Assembly (NCBI GenBank): GCA_933228675.1
Contig: OW121744.1
Location: 114,413,600-114,477,599 of the forward strand
Reading direction: 5' to 3'
Length of the DNA: 64,000 nt
Source: Stomorhina lunata
Lineage: Eukaryota > Arthropoda > Insecta > Diptera > Rhiniidae
The first letter of the stretch is position 1; every line of letters begins with the position of its first letter. The translations under genes and the position numbers were made by a program. The notes below the pieces were generated by a model. It saw only the letters and a program-made list of their open reading frames with translations. It made no database searches and was not told the DNA's origin. Below, in pieces: positions 37,501 to 49,500 of the stretch.

Positions 37501-40500
37501 TCCAGACTTACATGGCCAACTTACGATAGTAAGCGCTCTGCAATCCTGGTCAGCTTTTCGCGCCATAGACTTCGCACCCTTATTTCAGTACTCACAGGAC
37601 ACTGTCTTATATGTATACATGCTAGAAGACTTAATCTTCAAAGCAATGACTACTGCAGAAGTTGTCACAATGCAGAGGAGGAAGAAACAATATCCCACTT
37701 CCTCTGTCACTGCCCAGCACTTGCTGAACTTAGAACCCTCCATCTCCATTTCTGCACGATCTGTTAGAGATCTCGAACATCAATATTCGTAAAATAGGCT
37801 CTTTTATCGGTGCATCTGGCTGGCTCTAACTGAGCCTCTTACACTCGGTAGTTTTAAGAATTTAATTTTCTCTATCCTTGCAGGAATTACAAAGGGACCT
37901 CTTTATGGACCCAAGTGAGGTGGACCTTATAGTCTGCATCCTGCCTAACCTAACCTAGGTTCGAATATTCGAATTTGACAACTTTTTACACCGACAAAAG
38001 AGAGACCTAGTTAGTAAAGAAAAATCGAGCACCCTGAATTCAATGGTACTAACCGGTTTTTTTTAGGTTAGCTCTTGCGCAATAAATATTCGCGTAACGC
38101 GAAAAGTGCTTATTTTCTTCTACTAAGTAAAAAATCTAAATTCAGCAACAAAATTATCTCTCAGGGACACTTATTATTTTTTTAGTTCGAGCAATCGTTT
38201 TGTTTGCAAAAAATATTTTTTTTTTAATTAAAATTTTTGTGATTTTTTTCAAAAAAAAAAAAAAATATTTTTTTTTTTCGCAAACAAAAATATTTATTTC
38301 CAAAACGACTGCTTGGATTAAAAAAATAATTAGTGTTCCTGAAAGATAATTTTGTTTTCGAATTCCGGGTTTTTTTACTTAGTTCAAGAAAATAAACAGT
38401 TTTCGAGTTACGCGAATATTTAGTGTGCAAGATTCAATCGATGATCTTTACATAATTTCCACGGCAGTCAGTTCTTAGAACTTCGATCAAAGACTGACAC
38501 TTCTGCTATATTAAAAAATACAACAACAACAAAATTTAATTGTAGATTATTCTATTGTTCTAAGATCCAATAGTAGTTCTTTATATTGTCCCAAGATACA
38601 ATTGTAGATCGTTTTAGATTATTAGATAGTTACGAGATTCAACCGTAGATTCTTAATAGTTTTGAAATTTAATTTTGGAAATTTATATAGTTCCAAAATA
38701 TAATAGTGGATTTTTATATAGTTTCAAAACTTAAACGTTGATCTTTATTATAGTTTTAAAATTTAAGGTTAGGTTACGTTAGGTTGAAAAGGTAATGCTA
38801 GGGAAGTAGCATCTTTACTCGGAGACCTTGGGGTCGATTGTGATCCTTTCTGAAAGTAAATAACAATAGCGGAAAGAGAAAGAAAGAGAAGAGTGATGGG
38901 AGAAGTATCTAGATAGTGTTAGAGATAGTGAAAAGGAGTCTTAGAGAAGAGAAGTGTTATCTAAAACGCTACCCTAGGGAAAGAGACCTGTCTATCTAAG
39001 CCGTCTGAGTCCCAGTCAGTTCGCACTGCTGTATGTCGCCCAGTTCGTCATGGAATATATTTCCTAGAAATTTAAGTCTCTGGTTTTCGAGGATAATAGT
39101 AGAGGATGTGCTCGACCGTTTCGGACGAATCCGCGAATAGTCTGCAAATGTCCTGAATTGCACCATTCCATCTTCAGGGCACAATGGCCGGTAGGAAAAC
39201 CTATGCATTTCATAAGACTCGTTCTGCTAAGACCTAACAAGAATTTGGTCTTGCGTATATTAAAGTTTGGCCATATGCCAGCTCTTATCTGTTTCCTCAC
39301 CGATCTAAGACTTTATTCCCATAAATAGGTGACATATAGGTGGTGCTATCTCTGTCACCGCGAGCATCAGTTCCTGGCTCGAGCCATGTCTTGCGATTTT
39401 GTCAGCAATTTCATTGCCTTCGATGTCGCAATGACCAGGAACCCAGCAAAGTCTTACCCTATATTTAGCTTACAAGCTGATGATAGCTAATCTTCACAAC
39501 TTGACTAGTTTTGAGGCTGCTCTAAAAGCCAGGGATTTTAGAGCAGCCTGGCTGCCAACGTAGATTGTCACCTCGCTATCTTCAGGAATGTTGTAAGAAA
39601 TGAGCTCAGTGGCTTTCAGAATGGCAAAGACTTCTGCCTAAAATACACTGCACTCATCTCTAAGCCTGTAAGATTTCCTAATATTCCGATCATTTAAGAA
39701 AATACCAGCACCAGTGCCGATTTCCATTTTAGTGCCGTCTGTAAAGATTGAGTTCCTATTGACGATTATCCCAGCTGGTTCTATCAGAATTAACGACCTC
39801 TGGTACGGAACTGAACATAAGTTCCTTGACTAAGTAGTCAGATACAGCTGAACCTGACTCAAGGCAAGGGACGTTCGTTCGGTTCAGTATGCTGGTGTGT
39901 CCTGCCTGCCTGTGCCTAAGTATGAATGACTCATACAGCCTTAATAGACATCTAGTTGCTGCATTTTCGTTACCGACTCTACCAGAAAACCCTGCACACC
40001 CATTTCGATAAGTGCGTTCTTAATGGCGTCGATCGTGATATTATTGAAAGCTCCTTCGATATCTAAGAAAGCTCTTTTTTGATAAAACCAACCACATCAT
40101 GATCTTTATATAGTTTCAAAATGTAAACGTTGAACTTTATATATATTACCAATATTTAGTACATGGTTTCAAATAGTCCCATTTCCCGTCATACAATATT
40201 CTAGAATTATATTTAATCAATTAGCACCTGCAACTTCGGTTTGTGATAACATTTTTCTTTTCTGTTAACTAAATTTTAAAAATATTATCGAATAATTATT
40301 TATAAATATTTGCTAAACTTGAAATTTTTAGCGAAAGCAATTTACCCAAGTCTTAACTTTTTTATTTTGTATTATCTAAAAATAAAATTGCATTAATTTG
40401 TTTGAGATTGGTCTTCGATATGATAAGGTAGGTCAGTAGAGCTAATAAAACTGAGGCGGTAATAAATGTTAAACTTATTGTCCCACTGTTGTCGTATTCC

Positions 40501-43500
40501 GCCCAAAAACTTTCACTTTTGCGATATTTCTAAAAATGTCGCACTAAAAATGTTATTTTAAATTTTCTTAATATAAAAGTTTTAAAAATTATTGATTTTG
40601 AATTTGACTTGTTCCCTATTTTATAATAATTTAAATTAAAATTCCATATAACTCAGATATCAGTTAGGCCTATAACTGTATCAATGAGATAAGACCCATG
40701 CGTACATTCAAATGCGTTTCGTTATAAATTCAAATTTTAGTCCTAAGTGTTTGATTAGTCCCATACAATACCACCGTTGATCTTTTTCATTCATGCGCGT
40801 TTTAAAAGTTTTATAGCTTCTCTAACTTATCAATATTTTGGCATATCTAAGATTTTTATCATTCTTGGACACGTAAATTTTAGAATTTTACAAAGAAGAA
40901 AAAAAAAACGCTTTCATTTGAATTGTAAACAATTAATAAGCACCTTAACTTTTTCTTAGCACTTAAGTGTTAGATAAGTTTTTTTTTCTGAAAGTAATGT
41001 TGGTATATTCTTTATGGAATTTCCATGACTCATCTGCCGATTTCGTTTAACCGCCTGGAAACATTGTCAAAAAAACTATAATAGCTTTTGATAATGACAC
41101 ACCATATGGGCCTGCAATATCGAAAAGATAAATCAAACAAGTTTTATAAAAATTCAATTTTCTAACATTTAAAGCGATAAGATAAAAATTGTAGATCATT
41201 AGAAATTTAAATTTTTAATAGATTAATACTTATATTATTTTGATTTAAGTCAAACGATTTTGGTATAGCTGCTACATTCAATTGTAGTTCTTTATAGAGT
41301 CCCTAGATTCCATAGTAGATCTTCAATATAGTTCCTTGATTCAATCGATAAATTTATTTAGTTTAAGATTCACCATAGATTTTTTATAGTTTTAATATAC
41401 TATCGTACCTCTTTATATAGTTCCAAGATTCAAATGTAGATTCTTATATAGGTTAAAAATTCAATCGTAGCTCTTTATAGTTCCAAATTTCAATTAATGT
41501 TCTTTATATAGTTCCAATATTCAATCTTTGAAATGTATATTGTTCTGAAATTCAATCAAACATCTTTGTATAGTTTCATAATTCAACACAGATTTTTTTA
41601 TAGTACCCAGACTACATCGTAGCTTTTTATATAATTTAAAGAGTTAGTATATAAATGTACTTGCGATTTAAAATAGGACTATATGAAGCCCCATATTTCA
41701 AAATTAGACTATGGGGGAACATGAGTTTAAAAGGACTACAAATAAGTAACTTTCGTTAATATCACGATCATTAATGAAACTAGTGAAAATTAGTGTTTTC
41801 TATTGAAAAATTTTCGATCAAAATATTTTTCTGTAGAAACATTTTTGATAATAAAAATTTTGACAAAAAATTTTCTATAGAAAAATTTTGATAAAAAAAT
41901 TTTGAAGAAAAATTTTTGATAAAAAAATTTTCTATAGAAAAATTTTTGATAAAAAATTTTTTTATAGAAACAAAATTTTCTATAGAAAAATTTTTGACAA
42001 AAAAATTTTTGATAAAAAATTTTCTATAGAAATTTTTTTAATAAAAAAAAGTTTATACAAAAATTTTTGATAAAAAAATTTTCTATAGAAAATTTTTTGG
42101 TAAAAAATTCCTATAGAAAAATTTTTGGTAAAAAAATTTTCTATAGAAAAATTTTTGGTAAAAAAATGTTCTATAGAAAAATTGTTGATAAAAAAATTTT
42201 CTATAGAAAAATAGTTGATAAAAAAATTTTTGATAAAAAAAAAATTTCCATAGAAAAATTTTTGATAAAAGAAATTTTTATAAAAAAATTTTCTTAGAAA
42301 AATTTTTGATAAAAAATTTTTCTATAGAAAAATTTTTGATAAAAAAATTTTCTATAAAAAAATTTTTGATAAAAAAATTTTCTATAGAAAAATTTTTGAT
42401 AAAAAATTTTTTTATAGAAACAAAATTTTCTATAGAAAAATTTTTGACAAAAAAATTTTTGATAAAAAATTTTCTATAGAAATTTTTTTAATAAAAAAAA
42501 GTTTATACAAAAATTTTTGGTAAAAAAATTTTCTATAGAAAAATTGTTGATAAAAAAATTTTCTATAGAAAAATGGTTGATAAAAAAATTTTTGATAAAA
42601 AAAAAATTTCCATAGAAAAATTTTTGATAAAAGAAATTTTTATAAAAAAATTTTCTTAGAAAAATTTTTGATAAAAAATTTTTCTATAGAAAAATTTTTG
42701 ATAAAAAAATTTTCTATAAAAAAATTTTTGATAAAAAAATTTTCTATAGAAAAATTTTTGATAAAAAAATCAAAAATAAATAGATAATTTTCTATAGAAA
42801 ATTTTTTTATAGAAAATTTTTTAATAAAAAAAATGTTTATACAAAAATTTTTGATTTTTTCTATTGAAAAATTTTCTAAAAAAAAATTTTTGTTACAAAA
42901 TTTTTGATAACGAAATTTTCCACAGAAAATTTTTGTTACAAAATTTTTAATAAAAAATTTTCTATAGAAAAATTGTTGATAAAAAATTTTTCTATAAAAA
43001 ATTTTTGATAAAAAAAATTTTCTATAAAAATTTTTTGATAAACAAATTTTCTATAGAAAAATTTTTGATAAAAAAATTCCTATAGAAAAATTTTTGATAA
43101 AAAAAATTTTCTATAGAAAATTTTTCGATAAAAAATTACTATAGACAAATTTTTGATAAAAAAATTTTCTATAGAAAAAATGTTTTTATCAAAAATTTTC
43201 TATAAAAAAAATTTTGATAAAAAAAATTTCCATCAAAAAATTTTTGATAAAAAAATTTTGTATAAAAAATTTTTGACAAAAAAAATTTCTACAGAAAAAT
43301 TGATCAGAAAATTTCTATAGAAAAATTTTTGATAGAAAAATTTTTAATAAAAAATATTCGAAAAATTAGGTTTCATCAGGCTTGAGTTCATTTAATTTTC
43401 AAATTATTAATTTTGAAAATTGGAAAGTAAATTATGGAGAAAAACTGAAAAAATTATTTTTGAACGCGGCTAGTGGATTGCAATTTCTGTCCCGCCACAG

Positions 43501-46500
43501 GACGTCATCAGCACTTAGCGCCCTCGACCACAGTCGAGTTGTCAAATTGCAGAGATAATCATCAATTTAACTCATTGAGTTTGATCGAACATCCCTACGT
43601 TTAATTGATTGTGTATTCTCCTATTAATAATTTGAAAATTAAATGAACTCAAGCCTGATGAAACCTAATTTTTCAATTAATTCTAAAGTTCGAATAATTA
43701 ATTCCCAAATAAAAAGTATTCTGTAGAAAAAATGTTGTCAAAAAAATTGTTTGTAGAAAAATTATTGATAAAAAAATTTTCTATAGAAAAATTTTTCTAT
43801 TGAACAATTTTCGATAAAAAAATTTTCTAAAAAAATTTTTAAAGAAAAATTTTTGATAAAAAATTTTCTATAGAAAAATTTTTGATAAAAAAATTTTCTA
43901 TAGAAAAATGTTTAATAAAAAAAATTACTATGGAAAAATTTTTGATAAAAAAATTTTCTAAAAAATTTTTTATAGAAAAATTTTTGATAAAAAAAATTTT
44001 CTATAGAAAAATTTTTAATAAAAAATACTATAGAAAATTTTTGATAAAAAAAAATTTTATAGAAAAATTTTGGATAAAAAAATTTCCTATAGAAAATGTT
44101 TGATAAAATGTTAAAGAAAACGTCTGTGCAGTTTTGACTAAGACGAGAAATAGAATTAACCTCACAATTTAGCAAAGACTCTAACCAGTATTGAGTACGG
44201 GAACAGAATTGGGTGAGTTTTGGGTAACTTTGGACGAGTTTGGGTAGTTTCGTTATTATACGGGAAGACAGCTAAAAATTTGTTACACAAATTGTATAAA
44301 TATATTTAAATATTTGAAAATACCTTAACATCATCATAATTTTATATTTTAAATTTTCTGTACTCTCAATCACTTTTTGATGTCAGAGCTTTTCGCAATT
44401 AAAAAGTTTATATCTGAATAATTTATTTTTTATTTTCATTGTTTATTTATTTTATTTTGTTTTACTCGAATTGTTAAATATTTGTTTTTTTTAGTACATA
44501 ATACGTACTTATTAGTTTGGCTAATATTTCATTTTTGTATTTGAGTTATTGCTATTAGTAAATTTTGTATATTCTTTAGATTTGTTTACTTTTTTATATT
44601 TTTTTTTCTTTTTTGAGAATTCGTTTTCTATTTTTAAAGTAATGTGTAATTATTTAATATATATGCCTCAAATAACTGGCTGTCTATATAGTTTCATATA
44701 ACTGTAAGAGTCAAATTTAAATATCGTCTAAGACTCGTGTAGTTACAGTAGTGAAGGGTTATAAGATCATCTTCTTACGGCCATTTATTCGAAAATTCAA
44801 AAATCCAATAATTAAAATCTGTATAAAACCAAATAGTTGTTTAGTACCTGGTAGACCGAGCCTTGCTCGGACCTTTATGATAAGCATTTTGAGGAAAATT
44901 TTAAAGTTTTTATATATTTTATATTATAAAGTGCTAAAATAAATTTAGAGGAAAGACATTGTAGAAATATTCAGTTAATTTTGAATTATTTGATTTATTT
45001 TGTCCGACCACCACATAGTTTGCATAGTTTACAGTTTAACTCATTTTGAATAATTTTGGAAATTATTCATTTCAACAGAAACCTCTGTCGACTCATGCGC
45101 AACAACTTTGCTAAATATAGTCTGATCAAATGCACAGTTTACGATTTAATTCATTTTGAGTAGTTTTCTGTGGCGCCACCTGTCGGACTTTGCTTATTCC
45201 AATTCATAAACCTTCTTCGGCTTATCCGTAACAACTTTGCTGAAGATTATAGCATGATTAAATGTACAGCATACGATTAAATTGACTTTGAGTAAATTTC
45301 AGTAGCGCCACCTGTCGAAATTTCTTCATACCAACTAAGAAACCTTCGTCGGCTCATGTGCAACAACTTTGCTAAAGATTATAGCATGATTAAATGTACA
45401 GATTACGATTAAATTGACTTTGAGTAAGTTTCTGTAGCGCCACCTGTCGGAAATTATTCATACCAACTAAAAAGCCTTCGTCGGCTCATGCGCTACAACT
45501 TTGCTAAAGATCATAGCATGATCAAATGTACAGTTTACGATTTAATTAATTTTTAGTAATTTTCAGTGGCGCCATCTGTCGGAAATTAGTCTTATCAACT
45601 TTAAAACCTTCGCCGGCTTATCCGCAACATCTTCGCTAAAGAGCATAACACAATCAAATTCACAGTTTACTATTCTATAAAGAACATACATACAGACAAA
45701 CATTCATTTGTTTAAAATAATACTAATTTTTCCCCCTTTTTATTCCCTAATTTCTAAAAGTTCCATATGTATATTTGGTACTTTTTTGGTGCCAATTGAA
45801 TTCGGTACATTTTTTTAAAACGCATTTAACATAATGTATAATGTTCCTATTCATATTACTTTGGAGATGTTAAGTTATCATTTTATCCCTTTTTTACCCA
45901 TTTTGGCTCCAAAATCAAAAAAGTACCAAATACGTGTTTCATGTTTTTTTACATCTATTGATTGCAGTACCAAGTTTCTTTCTATATTCTTTAGTTTAAA
46001 ATATAAGAGTGGGTTAAAAAGGTGCCAAAAAAACTATTTTCACCCTTTTTTACCCCCTATCGGACATAGTTTCAAAAAAGTACCAAACACCTGTCCGCTT
46101 ATTTTCAAAGCTGTTTAAAACGTAATTTTAATTTTGTTTCTATACCTATTACTTTAGGAGACATAGCGTTTTCGATTTTTTCCCCTTTTTACCCGATTTT
46201 ACCCTCTTAGAGGTAAAAGTTCCAAAAGTCCCTTCTTCTTCGACCTATACATCAAAAAAGATACCCACTGTCCAAATTTTATCAAAATCGTTAGAGCCGT
46301 TTTCGAGATAGCCATTCTATATATATATATATATATATATACAATTATTGCTCGTTTAAGAATATAAGATTTGAGGAGTCTATAAAACTGATTGATCTAA
46401 GCAAATAAATTTCTTTATCCAGACTTATTGATTTGTCTATCATAGTTTTTTTGTATTGCTTTACAAATATTGAAATAAGAATGCACCCAGACTAAACGTC

Positions 46501-49500
46501 ACTTCATTAGTAAAACAAAAAATTAAAAAAATTAATTCAAGGAAAACGATAGTGCAGATCCACGATTGTGCTAAACTGGACTTAATGACTCAAAATGAAT
46601 AATTTTACTTAAAAGAAATCCGCGATTGAAAACCGAATGAAATAAACATCAAAAATTTAATGGCTCGATTTTGTATTGCAACCCAATTTAAATTACTTCG
46701 ACTACAGCAAACACAACCCGTAAACAAAGTTGTATTGCTTATGGCAACCTATGTCAGTTTCTGTAAGTTATCGAAAGTTGTGACTGTTAACTAGACATAT
46801 GTAAGCAGAAGAAGAAGAAAAATTGTAAACAAACAGCCATTTTAATAAATAACGGTGAAACCTACAATATGATTAGTAGTTGATAAGGCAACTGAGTTTC
46901 TATCATTAGTTATCAGTTGTCATATGTGGTGTCATTATGGCAATTTTCAATACAATTAAAGTTGAGTTGCAATACACAATAGAGCCATAAAATTGGACTT
47001 ATGGGATCAAATGGGAATAATATAAACTTATATGATCAAAATGGGCAATACAAAAAGAAAATGGGACTAGGCGGAGACCAATACAACTAGTAGTATAAAA
47101 CGGACCACTATTGAAATTTGGACTAGTTGAAAAGTAACGATTGAGAATAGGACTTAAAAAACAAATAGAGAATAGGACTATAAAAACAACCACGATTGGG
47201 TGGGTTAAGTTACGGAATACGATTAAAATCGGACTACATAAAGACCTAGGATTGGAAATTTAACAAATTGAAGATTGAGAATTGAACTTGTAAATCCATA
47301 GTTGGAAATAACAATTAATATTCTTCTCAAGCTACGAATAAGTAAGGACTTATGATTGAGAAGTACATACTTCGATTCAGAATTTAAATAAAGGGTTATC
47401 CATTTTGTGGTTTCAAAAGTATAGGACTGGAATTCGACATCTGTCAAACTTCTTTTAAGTTGAAAGTCTGACATTGACGAAAATGGATCACTTAAGTATC
47501 ACACAACGCATAAAAATCATCAAAACATATTACAAAAATGGTGATTCTGCAAGAGCCACATATCATGCTTTAAGATGAGATTTAAGATGGTATACATAAT
47601 CGTCCAACTACGCAAGCAATTGGGCAAAATTGTGAAGAAATTTGAAGAGACTAGAGCGGTTACAAATATTGTAAGGCCTATGCATAATCGTTTTGCTCGT
47701 TCCGCTGAAAATATAGCTGCTGTAAGTGAAAGTGTTGCCGAAGACCCGAATGTGTCGATTTCGTGAGTTTGGAGCGGTCATATGATAACCGACTTTTTTT
47801 TGCCTGCTATTGAAGAGTACGACTTGGAGATTATGTGGTTTCAACAAGACCACAACCACACAACTCGAGCGAATAAGTTCACTTTTGAAACCGCAAAATG
47901 GATAACCCAATATATAAAGATTCATAATTTATAATGTTTGCGACAAAGAGCTTCTATTGCGAATCGTTCTTCTGTTATACTTGACTCCCAGTGGTGCATA
48001 GGGCCTATAAAAACTCATTACTGAGAATGGGAATACACAAAGTCTCGTAGATCATTATATAGATTCGGAATTTTTTATCTTTAGAGCCGAGTGAAACTTT
48101 CACAGCACTCAGGTGTCGAGTACTAAACGGCAGATCTAAAATGGACCTTGAGGTCCATTGTGATCCTTTAAAGATGAGAAGAATAAGGAAATTCCCCGTC
48201 TTACCTGTTAAACCTAGGGCACAGTAGCCTATTAGCATAACTATAAATCTTCTTAAATTTATCCTATTAAGACCTTGCAGAGTTTTGGTTCCGCCTTTAT
48301 TAGGTTTAGGCTCTAAATGTGTATTTTTCTTGTTGACCCAAGACTTTTAAGATTATTAGGGCTAATCTAAATTTTTTAACTAGTTTGGAGGTTTGGCTAT
48401 CGAAATATATAGTCACCTCACTCTTTTCAGTTATGATGCAAGGAATTAGCATTGTTTCCTTCCATGTGGCAAACATTTTTGCCTGTAAAACTGACTGTAC
48501 TCGTCAGCAAGTCTATATGAACTCTTGATATTTCGCTTTTTCAGAAAAACACCCGATCTAGTGCAGATGTCCTTTTTACAACCATCTTTGAAGATCAAAT
48601 TGCCTTGAACAAGCGATTTACTTTCCGGAATTACGACCTCCTGAACAGTAGCTGCTTGATTAAATAGTTAGACCATGTTTTAGGCGCTTCCCATGAAGCA
48701 AATTGATGATGCGCAGATTTTTCAATAACAATTACAAATACACAGTAAATTTTTCAACCTGCGTTGCCAATGAAAAAATTTATAACAATGTCTTTTACTA
48801 TAATTATGACTTGCAGTTTAATAATGACTTGAACTTTGAGAATTTCTTTCACTTTCAGAATGATTTGAACTTTGGCCATGATATGCACTTTGACTAGGAC
48901 TTAAAATAGGTGGGCGCGGTCATCCAAAAATATTTTGTGTATTTTTATATATTTTTAGACCTGTTTAGCCTGTTTGGATTGTTCACTACAAGCGTTGTTC
49001 TCATTGCTTGATACACGGATAGTCTCAGCCGATCTGTAACGAATTATGTAGATACAATTATATAAAGACTAAAGATAGGAAATTGCAATGCAAAGTTACT
49101 AAAAGGGAAGTACCTTCTTCGATAAGAATCTCAAAATTAAAAGAGCCCTAATACCAAACTAGAACCTATATAGAATGGCTTTTATGAACATATATTCTGT
49201 AACTAATTAATATTTTTATAGTAAACTATAATTTTTTCGTAATTTTTCTTTTATTTACTTTTGTAATTTGAATACATTTTGATATGATTATAAAATTATT
49301 TACATAACAATAATAATTATGATTGTATAAATCAAGTATTTCCTTTTTTGAATCGCTAAATAATTTTGCGTCATTACTAAACTATATATTTAGAATTTCT
49401 AAGGTAATCTAGACAGGTGCACAAGTACTGATTGAATAAGGGCAAAGTGCTTAAGATTCACTTAGTATTAAATAGTTTTAAGCTTTATTTACATATTAAA

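Noticed and set aside
42067..44175. Lys/Ile/Phe-rich open frames on both strands
   Set aside because: Artefacts of the AT minisatellite in SCAP intron 3.
48703..48897. 64-codon Asn/Phe-rich frame
   Set aside because: Derived from a small GATTTGAACTTTG repeat within SCAP intron 3.
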